Of a stretch of DNA of 64,000 nt, positions 40,393 through 48,390 are shown one piece after another (within the stretch, counting starts at the first letter, position 1; each line of letters opens with the position of its first letter). The translations under genes and the position numbers were made by a program. The notes beneath the pieces were generated by a model that saw nothing but the letters and a program-made list of their open reading frames with translations, searched no databases and was not told where the DNA came from. Source of the DNA: UPXZ01 sp049840795 (GTDB taxonomy: Bacteria; Bacteroidota; Bacteroidia; Bacteroidales; Paludibacteraceae); contig JASGJK010000038.1 of assembly GCA_049840795.1 (NCBI GenBank), positions 1-64,000 of the forward strand, written 5' to 3'.

Positions 40393-41183
40393 AACTCTTT
40401 TTCTTTTAATTTGAAGAAACCAAATGCCAGAAAGAATAACCAAGATACAGCAAATATGATTATCACAAAGACTTCCCAATTGTTCAAGTTTTCGGTGAGA
40501 TTATAAACGGGAGTTTTTATGCTGAAGAATTCGATTTCAGAATAAAAAATCTTAGCCATTATCATAAACAGAATTGATACTGAAACAAGTACTCCGGTAA
40601 GCGATAATACAGCTTTGAGTAGTCCCTGCTTGCCAAAATATATTCGTACTGCAAACAAAAAAGCACCGATTGATAATAATAAAAACCACAATAACCGGTA
40701 CGTGAATTCGTCTTTTTGCAAACGATTCAAGAGGGTTGAGTAAGAAAACACATCAATATTTGGGATGCTTTCTTTTGCAGAATGCAACACCGTGAAGCGA
40801 GCTAACTGAGCATCTACCCAAAAAATTATGAGAAAAAGCAATGTAGTTACTATCATTCTGCCGAATATCTGGGCTGTGTATTTTTCGAATGTGGATGCCG
40901 GTGTTAGCAAATAAGTACGTTTTGTTCTTTTAGTATTAAAAGCCGGGAATGACGAGCCTACAAATGTGCCGAGAGCAAACGATGAAAAAATAAAAAATTG
41001 AAAATAATCTTTTATATCGAATGCGCTTCCTTGATTGTATTTGGGCATATAAATGTACATAAGTCCGTATCCTAAGATAAACATCACTAAACATTGCATC
41101 CCGTATTTTTTGTAGTTTATCAATAAGTCGCTCTTAATTAGATTGATGAATCTTCTGAAACTGAAAATTTGATTTGTTTTCAT
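40389..41183 (-). CDS. ABC transporter permease protein
   Basis: 264 residues with six hydrophobic helices (CLVMFILGYGLMYIYM, FFIFSSFALGTFVGSSF, MIVTTLLFLIIFWVDA, LLWFLLLSIGAFLFAV, LSLTGVLVSVSILFMIMA, VFVIIIFAVSWLFFLAFGFF). Partner of the ATPase encoded upstream. Exporters of this arrangement are linked to cell-wall-active compounds in Firmicutes (ytr operon); the substrate here is not known. Confidence 0.8.
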   Translation of the reverse strand: MKTNQIFSFRRFINLIKSDLLINYKKYGMQCLVMFILGYGLMYIYMPKYNQGSAFDIKDYFQFFIFSSFALGTFVGSSFPAFNTKRTKRTYLLTPASTFEKYTAQIFGRMIVTTLLFLIIFWVDAQLARFTVLHSAKESIPNIDVFSYSTLLNRLQKDEFTYRLLWFLLLSIGAFLFAVRIYFGKQGLLKAVLSLTGVLVSVSILFMIMAKIFYSEIEFFSIKTPVYNLTENLNNWEVFVIIIFAVSWLFFLAFGFFKLKEKEL

Positions 41184-41256
41184 TCATGTAATTGTTTTAA
41201 TATTTGGATGTGTGATTGTTTGTTAATCAACATTATGACACAAATTAAATTCTTGT

Positions 41257-42075
41257 TTATCCATTGATTTGTTTAGTAATGATAGCATTGAAAAGTAACT
41301 CCAAATCAATCATTGTACTTTCGTTTTTGCCGGCAGGTGTCAATATCTTGAATCCGGCGGGACATTGCTCACTGTAAAGAATTTTTTTAGAGCTTTGCAG
41401 TGTCATAACGATTTCAAAGTTGAACTTTTGCAAAATATCATTTGTGTTCTCTTCAAAGACAACACTTCCATTATCCAATACTATAATGGTATCTATCACA
41501 CTATCAATATCTTTTACCTGATGGGTAGAAATAATAACCAATTGTTCTTCTGTTACCGAACCTACGATTATTTTTCGGAATTGGCTTTTGGATGGAATGT
41601 CCAACCCATTGGTAGGTTCATCGAGTAAGAGGGTAGAGCAGTTGGTGGAAAGCGCAAATGCAATCAAGAACTTTTTGCGCTGTCCGTGCGAAAGTTTATT
41701 GAGATTGTATTCGTACTTTAATTCAAACTCAATCAATATTTTATTTAGTTTTTCTGTATCAAAGTGCGGATAGAAAATACTGTGGGCTTTCACATAAGTT
41801 TCAATGGAAATACTCGGAAAAGAGAACTCTTCAGGAACTAAATAAATGTCTTCCAAAAATGAAGGTGTGCGTTTAAACGGAATATTGCCGTTTACTAAAA
41901 TGTTGCCTTGTTGCAAATTGACCAGTCCGGACAGCAAGCTTAGCAGGGTAGATTTGCCGGCTCCATTTTTCCCGAGAAGCCCTACAATCTGTCCTTTGGC
42001 CATTTTGAGCGAGAGATTGTCAAATAACAGCAACTTTTTTTTGTAGCCAAATGAGAGGTTTTTAATTTTAATCAT
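41257..42075 (-). CDS. ABC transporter ATP-binding protein
   Basis: 272 residues. Walker A GLLGKNGAGKSTLLSLLSGL, signature LSHGQRKKFLIAFAL, Walker B STLLLDEPTNGLD and H-loop ISTHQ are all present. First gene of the operon ATPase-permease-GntR-hypothetical; a 73-nt gap precedes the permease. Confidence 0.92.
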   Translation of the reverse strand: MIKIKNLSFGYKKKLLLFDNLSLKMAKGQIVGLLGKNGAGKSTLLSLLSGLVNLQQGNILVNGNIPFKRTPSFLEDIYLVPEEFSFPSISIETYVKAHSIFYPHFDTEKLNKILIEFELKYEYNLNKLSHGQRKKFLIAFALSTNCSTLLLDEPTNGLDIPSKSQFRKIIVGSVTEEQLVIISTHQVKDIDSVIDTIIVLDNGSVVFEENTNDILQKFNFEIVMTLQSSKKILYSEQCPAGFKILTPAGKNESTMIDLELLFNAIITKQING

Positions 42076-42111
42076 TGTTATATTGATTTAGTTATATAGA
42101 CAACTATGCCA

Positions 42112-42143
42112 CAAAGTAACGGACAATATTTTATTATACCAAA
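42112..42143 (-). promoter_or_regulatory. Promoter of the GntR/ABC operon
   Basis: Read on the minus strand: TTTG (42143-42140), 20-bp spacer, TTACTTTG (42119-42112), one mismatch from TAnnTTTG. The implied leader is about 30 nt to the start at 42075. Confidence 0.6.
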
Positions 42144-42229
42144 TAAATATTGAAATATTTTTAATAATTCATATAAATCTCTGAACATCAAATAAATAAA
42201 ACATTTAATTTGATCTCAATATCTTAAAA

Positions 42230-42312
42230 TTGCATTTTTAAAATGCAAAATCAAACAGAAATTGCACTATTGTGGTGCAAAAAATATAAAATTTTGCACT
42301 TTTATTGTGCTT
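42230..42312. promoter_or_regulatory. Three 19-bp dyads at exact 32-bp spacing
   Basis: TTGCATTTTTAAAATGCAA (42230-42248, perfect), TTGCACTATTGTGGTGCAA (42262-42280) and TTGCACTTTTATTGTGCTT (42294-42312, half degraded). All share GCAY-N7-RTGC and start exactly 32 bp apart. They lie about 90-200 bp upstream of the operon promoter. Best guess: cooperative binding sites for a dimeric regulator, possibly the operon's own GntR protein. Confidence 0.6.
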
Positions 42313-42370
42313 TTTTCAAAGAAAAGAAAAATACTTTTTTTGAAAAGTGTAATATAAAAATCTGGTTTTC

Positions 42371-42510
42371 AATAAGGTAATAAGGTAGTCTTTGCATATC
42401 TATATTTTCTACTAAGGTTCTTCATCAAAATAAGGTTTTAGACCTTATTTTCTAATTTTAACCTTAGTAAAATAAGAACAAACACTTTCTAAAAACCTTA
42501 TTAGCTTATT
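42371..42510. repeat. Three-layer nested inverted repeat
   Basis: Outer arms AATAAGGTAATAAGGT (42371-42386) and ACCTTATTAGCTTATT (42495-42510) match at 15 of 16. Middle arms TACTAAGGTT (42410-42419) and AACCTTAGTA (42460-42469) are perfect. Inner arms AAAATAAGGT (42427-42436) and ACCTTATTTT (42442-42451) are perfect with a 5-nt loop. The repeated core is AAGGT. It could be a structured transcript end, a palindromic mobile element or an operator array. Confidence 0.65.
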
Positions 42511-42557
42511 TATCAAATAGATAAATTAACTTTTATATCGAACGAACGTTAATAAAT

Positions 42558-42590
42558 AAAGCATCTATCAGGATTCCAGATAGATGCTTT
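42558..42590 (-). terminator. Terminator of the blaI-blaR1 operon
   Basis: Perfect 12-bp stem AAAGCATCTATC / GATAGATGCTTT with a 9-nt loop, followed on the minus strand by an AT-rich TTATTTATT stretch, 21 nt beyond the blaR1 stop. Confidence 0.75.
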
Positions 42591-42610
42591 GTAAAATCTA
42601 TGAGAGAAAT

Positions 42611-44496
42611 TTATTTGGTAAAAACCTGGACTATTCTTTCTTTGTGAAGATTGTATTTGATTGCCAAATCAGGAAAACTTGAAATAGGATTGATATTTAT
42701 GATTTTTATTTTCGAGTTATCCCTTTTTTGCAACGTTTTTACATCAGCAAGTTGACCGTCGATAAAAACGGCGGTATTTTTGTCGCTAATTCCTTTGGTT
42801 ACCACTTTATTTCCTTCATTGGAGATTTTGGCTATTTCAACTTTTTTGATTTTTGTTTTTCAATGTAATTCATTACATCTTCTTTTATAGGATTATCCTT
42901 AGATATTTGTTTTTTTGTAGTAATATTGACTACGCCATTTTTTGCTTTGTCTCCGTATAATTTTACAGCATTATCTCCTTTTAAAACATCAATGGTTGTA
43001 ATGTCATCAGGTGAGATTTTATCCACCACTTTTTTGTCAGAATTTACGCCATCTACAAAATATAACGCTTTATCAATGTCTTTTCCTATTGATGTAATGG
43101 TAGTGTTTCCATCTTTACTTGTAATTGCCTCGAGTCTTTCTACTTTTACAACTTTTGCTTTAGATACATCTATTCCATCATTTTTTTTTATTGATACCTT
43201 TTTAGTTGTGATAAGTATCACTCCATTTTTCCCTTTATCTCCATAAATTTCTGTGGCTGACTTCTCTTTTAATACGTCGATTGATTCAATATCATTTGGA
43301 TCAATTTCTTTCATTCCTTCCGGAGAAGTTATTTTTCCATTCAAAATATATAACGGTTTATCGTCAGAATTTTTAAAATCTTTTACAATAACTTTCACTG
43401 TAGTTTTTGTGCTATCTTTATCTGCTACGGTTTTAAATATCATTGTCTTTGTTCCTTTGATGGAGTCAATGGATTGTTTTCCTATCATTTTTGAGGTTGT
43501 AACTACTCCATTTACGGTTTCGATTACAAAAGTGGTGTCGCCTTTAGTAACAGCCACTATTTTCTTAGTAATGGTGTCGTTTTTGTGATTGAAACTTTCT
43601 TTTGTGAGTTTAACTTTCGATTGCAAATTTTCTGCCGAAAGCATTGTAGAAATTACTATAAGCAAAATTGGTATAAGTGCATAAATTCCTCTGTTTTGTT
43701 TTACTGAATTTGTCTTCATAATCATTTTGATACGTTTTTGTAAATGGTTGTATTCAAAATTGTTAGCCAGCATAAACTTTTTCTCGCCAACGCATTTACG
43801 GATTAATAAAAGTTGATATTGTTTTGCATCAGCTCCTGCTGAAATTACCTTTTTATCTGCCTGATACTCGTGTATGGTCTGCAGTTCCTTACGGAGCAAC
43901 CAAGCAAACGGATTAAACCAATTGAAAAGTAAATATGTATTAGCCAGCATCATATCCCAAGAATGATGATACTGAATGTGTGCTTTTTCGTGGAGTATAA
44001 TTACTTGATTATCATTTGTGTAATCAGATTTTGAAATAACTAAATAATTCATCCAGCTGAAAGGAGAAATATTCTCATTAGAAATGCAAAGCGTAATGTT
44101 GTTTTCGAATTTGTTTTTTTTCGATTTTAGAATGATAAAAATCATCTTTGAAAAACTGACTAAAAACAGCGCAAGAAAAACCACAAATCCTATAATGTAC
44201 ACTATTGAAATGATTTTCAGCCAGTTTATTTCCTGAGTTTGTTGCGGTATGTGAAGTGTTGTATTCGTTGTTACGTTAAACTGCGATAAATCGAGCATTG
44301 CTACTTCCTTTTTAGGGAAAATCCACGAATAATCAATGGTAATCCAAGCAGTAACCAACGAACTGACGTAGAAAAACAAAATAACCAACCGGTTGTAGCT
44401 GTGTAAAATGTTTCTGCTCAACAGCAACTTATAAAATGCGTATAAAACGCCGCTTGCAATGCTTATACGAAGTATGTAGAATAAGAATGTTTCCAT
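42611..44496 (-). CDS. BlaR1/MecR1-type M56 membrane metallopeptidase with plug-like modules, one frameshift
   Basis: About 628 residues. Several transmembrane helices in the first 280 residues surround the M56 zinc motif HEKAH (169-173) and EYQAD (210-214). In place of a penicillin-binding sensor the outside part holds TonB-plug-like modules: PLYILNGKIT...IDPNDIESIDVLKEKSATEIYGDKGKNG (381-433), a second at 477-529 (ALYFVDGV, DDITTIDVLKGDNAV, NGVVNITTKK) and a degenerate third (TAVFIDGQLADVKTL). The frame breaks near 42850 in an A run; one extra A joins YIEKQK to IKKVEIAKIS. Paired with blaI upstream. Expected to cleave or trigger loss of BlaI on signal. Confidence 0.85.
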
Positions 44497-44500
44497 ATTT

Positions 44501-44527
44501 GCCCCCTACCCCCTAAAGGGGAGATTT
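44501..44527. repeat. GC-rich palindrome immediately upstream of blaR1
   Basis: GCCCCCTACCCCCTAAAGGG followed by GAGATTT, beginning 5 nt from the blaR1 ATG. Same family as 44586-44621 and 45865-45895. Confidence 0.6.
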
Positions 44528-44578
44528 TAAAATAAATTGTATACTAGGTAAAACTTTATCAAGACTGTTTTTTGTATC

Positions 44579-44965
44579 TTACCCTTGAACTCCCCCTTTA
44601 GGGGGTTGGGGGGCAGTTGTTATTTCTTCCAGCAATTTCCTGATTTCTTCTACCGAAAGTTTCTCAGATTTTATAAATGCTGAAACTACATTCAGGTACG
44701 AGTTATCAAAGTATTTTTTCACCACGTTTTTCAGCGTTCCGTTTTTATATTCATTTTCCGAAACTACCGGAAAGTAACGATAAGTTGTGCCAAAACTTTC
44801 GTGTGAGAGCAACCCTTTTTCTTCCAACGAACGCACGTAAGTTGAAAGCGTATTGAAATGTGGTTTTGGATCGGCGTATTTTTCAACCAGTTCTTTTACA
44901 AATAATGCTCCATCTTTCCAAAAATACAGCATTATTTCTTCTTCTTTCGGTGTAAGTTCTTTCAT
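44579..44965 (-). CDS. BlaI/MecI-family transcriptional repressor
   Basis: 128 residues: winged helix (residues 1-75, LTPKEEEIMLYFWKDGALFV, FNTLSTYVRSLEEKGLLSHE, then RYFPVVSENEY) and a C-terminal dimerisation helix region to about residue 115. The last 13 residues (TTAPQPPKGGVQG) are encoded by a GC-rich palindromic repeat and look appended. Cotranscribed with blaR1, 82 nt away. Three dyads over its own promoter suggest autorepression. Confidence 0.9.
   Translation of the reverse strand: MKELTPKEEEIMLYFWKDGALFVKELVEKYADPKPHFNTLSTYVRSLEEKGLLSHESFGTTYRYFPVVSENEYKNGTLKNVVKKYFDNSYLNVVSAFIKSEKLSVEEIRKLLEEITTAPQPPKGGVQG
44586..44621. repeat. GC-rich palindrome forming the 3' end of blaI
   Basis: Minus strand reads GCCCCCCAACCCCCTAAAGG then GGGAGTT, in inverted orientation to the copy at 44501-44527. 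It encodes the BlaI tail. Confidence 0.6.
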
Positions 44966-45021
44966 CTTTTTATGTTTCGAGTTTCTCGTTTCGGGTTTTT
45001 ATTCAAAATTAAATCTCGATG

Positions 45022-45088
45022 CAAATATAAACTAAATTTTTTAGTTTATAACTATATTTTATAGTTTATAAACTAAATATTTTAGTTA
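45022..45088 (-). promoter_or_regulatory. blaI promoter with three BlaI-type operators
   Basis: -7 element CAAATATA (45022-45029; TATATTTG on the minus strand). Overlapping it and running upstream are three 19-bp dyads: AAACTAAATTTTTTAGTTT (45029-45047), TAACTATATTTTATAGTTT (45049-45067) and AAACTAAATATTTTAGTTA (45070-45088), with centres 20 and 21 bp apart. The ACTA/TAGT core resembles known BlaI/MecI half-sites (TACTA). The first covers the space between the -7 and -33 positions, as a repressor site would. Confidence 0.75.
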
Positions 45089-45133
45089 AATAAGATTAAT
45101 TTGATTTATTCTGTTGATATTCAGATAAATAAA

Positions 45134-45161
45134 AAGCGTTGAAAATTTAATTCCAACGCTT
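45134..45161 (-). terminator. Terminator after ftsE
   Basis: AAGCGTTG / CAACGCTT stem followed on the minus strand by TTTTTATTTAT, 24 nt past the ftsE stop. Confidence 0.65.
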
Positions 45162-45184
45162 GAATTTCATAAATAACAAACTGC

Positions 45185-45859
45185 TTACTTGTCAACTTGT
45201 GTCATTCTTTCGTCTCTGATTTGCAAAACTCTTCCCGGAAATAATTCTGTCCAAGTTAGATTGTGTGTTGCCACAATGATAGTGGTGCCGGATTTACGAA
45301 TCTCGTACAACAGCTCCATAATATCTTTCCCGATGACAGGATCTAAATTTCCGGTAGGTTCGTCAGCCAAAATAATAGAGGGCGAATTGAGCAATGCCCG
45401 GGCAATAACAATACGTTGTTGTTCGCCTCCGGAGAGCTGATGGGGCATTTTGTATCCTTTGTTCGGTAGTCCTACCTGCTTCAAAACAGTTTCTATTTGC
45501 TCGTGAATCAGCTTCTTGTCTTTCCAACCGGTGGCACGAAGTACAAATTCCAAATTTTTGTTCACATTTCTATCGGTGAGTAACTGAAAATCCTGAAAAA
45601 CAATCCCTATTTTCCGACGCAAACGCGAAACATCCTTTGTTTTGATTTTTGTCAAATCGTAATCAAAAATCGTAGCTTCTCCCGATTCGATGGGTACTTC
45701 GCTATATAGTGACTTCAAAAAAGTACTTTTTCCACTCCCAACGCTTCCGAGTAGATAAATAAATTCGCCTTCACCAATTTCTATGTCGATGTTTTTCAGT
45801 ACGATCAGTTCTTGTTGGCAAAGTTCTACGTCTTTATATTTGATGAATGTGTGTGACAT
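45185..45859 (-). CDS. Cell division ATP-binding protein FtsE-like
   Basis: 224 residues, single ABC domain. Walker A LLGSVGSGKSTFLKSLYSEV, Q-loop FQDFQLL, signature LSGGEQQRIVIARALLNSPS, Walker B IILADEPTGNLDP, H-loop ATHN. Length and DVSRLRRKIGIVFQDFQLL favour FtsE over LolD. FtsE with FtsX activates septal peptidoglycan hydrolases. ftsX is not in the window. Confidence 0.82.
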   Translation of the reverse strand: MSHTFIKYKDVELCQQELIVLKNIDIEIGEGEFIYLLGSVGSGKSTFLKSLYSEVPIESGEATIFDYDLTKIKTKDVSRLRRKIGIVFQDFQLLTDRNVNKNLEFVLRATGWKDKKLIHEQIETVLKQVGLPNKGYKMPHQLSGGEQQRIVIARALLNSPSIILADEPTGNLDPVIGKDIMELLYEIRKSGTTIIVATHNLTWTELFPGRVLQIRDERMTQVDK

Positions 45860-45864
45860 TTTTT

Positions 45865-45895
45865 AGCCCCCTCCCCCCCTCAAGGGGGACTTTTT
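45865..45895. repeat. GC-rich palindrome upstream of ftsE
   Basis: GCCCCCTCCCCCCCTCAAGG followed by GGGACTTT, beginning 6 nt from the ftsE ATG, in the same position and orientation as the copy before blaR1. Confidence 0.6.
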
Positions 45896-45933
45896 AATAA
45901 ATTTTATCTTGAATTTGTTTATATAACTTCAAA

Positions 45934-46527
45934 CTATTTATGTCGTTTTTCCAATTCTTTTGCAATATCGGTTAGCGAGTATCCTTTGGATGTGAGCAGT
46001 ACAATCAAGTGGTAAATTAAATCAGATGCTTCATAAAGAAAACCTTCGTCTGTTCCATTTACTGCTTCAATCACTGTTTCTACTGCTTCTTCGCCTACTT
46101 TTTGTGCCATGCGGTTTACCCCTTTTTTAAATAATGAGGTTGTGTAAGAACCTTCGGGCATTTCCCGGTGTCGTTGTTGGATAAACTCTGACAGATATTG
46201 GAGAAACGCAATGTCGGTTTTGTTTTCTTCGTTCCAGCACGTGTCGTTGCCTGTGTGGCATACCGGACCAGCCGGATTTACTTTTATAAGCAGGGTATCA
46301 TCATCGCAATCTGGCGTAATGGAGACAACATTCAGAAAGTTGCCACTCTCTTCCCCTTTTGTCCACAAACGGTTTTTGGTGCGGCTGAAAAAAGTAACTT
46401 TCCCCGATTTTTCTGTCAGCTTCAGCGCTTCCTCATTCATAAATCCAAGCATTAATACTTTTAACGTATTGTTATCCTGAATAATTGCCGGTACGAGTCC
46501 GTTTAATTTTTGAAAATCTATGTTCAT
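45934..46527 (-). CDS. hisIE: Bifunctional phosphoribosyl-AMP cyclohydrolase / phosphoribosyl-ATP pyrophosphatase
   Basis: About 197 residues, steps two and three of histidine synthesis. HisI part at residues 1-110 (LMLGFMNEEALKLTEKSGKV, FSRTKNRLWTKGEESGN and zinc ligands in DCDDDTLLIKVNPAGPVCHT, NDTCW). HisE part from 112 (RMAQKVGEEAVETVIEAVNG, SDLIYHLIVLL). Start MNIDFQKLNG (46527) matches the family. No other his gene is nearby. Confidence 0.95.
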   Translation of the reverse strand: MNIDFQKLNGLVPAIIQDNNTLKVLMLGFMNEEALKLTEKSGKVTFFSRTKNRLWTKGEESGNFLNVVSITPDCDDDTLLIKVNPAGPVCHTGNDTCWNEENKTDIAFLQYLSEFIQQRHREMPEGSYTTSLFKKGVNRMAQKVGEEAVETVIEAVNGTDEGFLYEASDLIYHLIVLLTSKGYSLTDIAKELEKRHK

Positions 46528-46678
46528 TGTGCTTTTGACTAATTTTAGCAAATTTCTTGTGCGAAAGTACAAAAAATCACCGAAATAGACAATGTTATGA
46601 TTCGTAAATAAATAATCCCGCCGAGAAAGTACAATATATCTTTTTTCGATGGGACTATAAATGTTATCAGTATGTTTC

Positions 46679-47182
46679 TTATTTTTTTACTTTTTTGTAT
46701 ATACAAAATGCGTAATCATAGAGATTTTTTTCATCGGCTTTGTGCTCTTCACGGTTTATTTCTGTCCATTCGTCTAAATTTAGTTTAGGAAAGAATGTGT
46801 CCGACTCAAAATCGTGATGTATCCAGGTGATGTACATTGTATCTATTCCCGGAAAAACAAGTGCTTGTTTGAATAGTGATGCGCCTCCGATGATGAATAC
46901 TTTTTCTTCGTGTTCGCATAAGTCCAGTGCATCTCGCAAGGATGTAGCTTCATAGTATTTGTCAAAATCACCTTCGAGAATGGTGGTCAAGACAATATTT
47001 TTTCTGTTGGGAAGCGGTCCGTTTGGTAAACTCTCAAAGGTTCGTTTTCCCATAACCACAGCATGTCCTGTGGTTAAGTTTCTGAAATGTTTCAAATCTG
47101 CCGGCAAATGCCAAGGGAATTTGTTGTTTTTGCCAATTGCATAGTTATTAGCAACGGCAGCGATTATTGCAACTTCTGACAT
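46679..47182 (-). CDS. folA: Dihydrofolate reductase
   Basis: 167 residues. VAIIAAVANNYAIGKNNKFP with the WHLPADLKHFRNLT substrate-binding stretch, VVMGKRTFESLPNGPLPNRK and VFIIGGASLFKQAL (cofactor site). Regenerates tetrahydrofolate used up by ThyA, encoded just upstream on the same strand. Confidence 0.96.
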   Translation of the reverse strand: MSEVAIIAAVANNYAIGKNNKFPWHLPADLKHFRNLTTGHAVVMGKRTFESLPNGPLPNRKNIVLTTILEGDFDKYYEATSLRDALDLCEHEEKVFIIGGASLFKQALVFPGIDTMYITWIHHDFESDTFFPKLNLDEWTEINREEHKADEKNLYDYAFCIYKKVKK

Positions 47183-47316
47183 AGTTGTGATATTTTGAAT
47201 GTATGTAGTGTAAGTCCGATAGGATTCTTAACTATTGAGCAAAAGTATATAAAAAACTAAACGACAGGAGCTATTTTATGTTTTTTTAGAATTGTAGAAG
47301 TTTTTCTTTAATTGAG

Positions 47317-48111
47317 TTATACGGCAACTTCTCCTTTAATTAGTGGATGCGGGTTATAATCAATCAGTTCAAAGTCAGAATATGTGAAGTCGAAGATATT
47401 TTTGACATTAGGGTTTATTGACATCGTGGGGAGCTTCCGAGGTTCACGGCTAAGTTGCAGTTTAACTTGCTCCAAGTGGTTTGAGTAAATGTGTACGTCA
47501 CCGAAAGTGTGCACAAATTCGCCGACTTTCAATCCTGTGACTTGTGCCATCATTTGCAGTAAAAGTGCATACGAAGCAATATTAAAAGGTACGCCGAGAA
47601 AGACATCAGCGCTTCGCTGGTACAATTGTAAGCTTAATTTGCCATCGGCAACGTAAAACTGAAAAAAAGCATGGCAAGGCGGTAAATTCATATTGGGTAA
47701 ATCAGCCACATTCCAAGCGCTTACGATGATACGACGTGAGTCGGGATTGTGCTTAATGGTATCAACCGTTTGCTGTATTTGGTCGATATGACCACCATTA
47801 TAATTGGGCCAAGAACGCCACTGATAGCCATAAATATGTCCTAAATCTCCGTTTTCGTCCGCCCACTCGTTCCAAATTCTAACCCCGTTTTCCTGTAAAT
47901 ATTTCACATTTGTATCACCGTTCAAAAACCATAGCAACTCGTGAATAATAGATTTAAGGTGTAGTTTTTTGGTTGTAACGCACGGAAAACCATTTTCAAG
48001 GTTAAACCGCATTTGATGTCCGAAAACGCTGATGGTTCCAGTCCCCGTACGGTCTTCTTTTTTTATTCCTTCGTCTAAAATACGCTGTAATAGATCTAAA
48101 TATTGCTTCAC
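47317..48111 (-). CDS. thyA: Thymidylate synthase
   Basis: 264 residues, methylates dUMP to dTMP with methylene-tetrahydrofolate. RTGTGTISVFGHQMRFNL, catalytic Cys in LPPCHAFFQFYV, QRSADVFLGVPFNIASYALL, HTFGDVHIYSNHLEQ. It begins the thyA-folA pair, 134 nt apart. Confidence 0.97.
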   Translation of the reverse strand: MKQYLDLLQRILDEGIKKEDRTGTGTISVFGHQMRFNLENGFPCVTTKKLHLKSIIHELLWFLNGDTNVKYLQENGVRIWNEWADENGDLGHIYGYQWRSWPNYNGGHIDQIQQTVDTIKHNPDSRRIIVSAWNVADLPNMNLPPCHAFFQFYVADGKLSLQLYQRSADVFLGVPFNIASYALLLQMMAQVTGLKVGEFVHTFGDVHIYSNHLEQVKLQLSREPRKLPTMSINPNVKNIFDFTYSDFELIDYNPHPLIKGEVAV

Positions 48112-48251
48112 TTTAGTTAATTGGTTAAATTGTTGAGTAGTTAATTAATTGGAAATTTTATCTACAAAAATCATCATTTTAATTTTACAGATTTAGAATG
48201 TTTTTGTTCACTTCTACATTATAAGATTTTTAATTCCCGTTTATTTTATTT

Positions 48252-48347
48252 AATGATTATCCGCAAAGCGACATAGTATATTTCTTCAGTTGCCATGCCT
48301 TTTAAGGCGTGGCAATTAATTTTTAGGTCGCTTTGCGGATAATCATT
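48252..48347. repeat. 96-bp palindromic MITE-like element, copy 1
   Basis: Perfect 21-bp terminal inverted repeats (arms begin AATGATTATCCGC and end GCGGATAATCATT) enclose a second hairpin TTGCCATGCCTT/AAGGCGTGGCAA. It begins 43 nt beyond the stop of the PorE-like gene. Copy 2 is at 62178-62273 with about 90 of 96 bases identical. Confidence 0.85.
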
Positions 48348-48390
48348 TTTTATTTTTCAGAGACTTTATAATTATTGCTGCTTACTGCTA

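Noticed and set aside
42230..42312. Replication iterons
   Set aside because: There are only three sites, each a dyad rather than a direct repeat, with no replication gene nearby; a regulator-binding array fits better.
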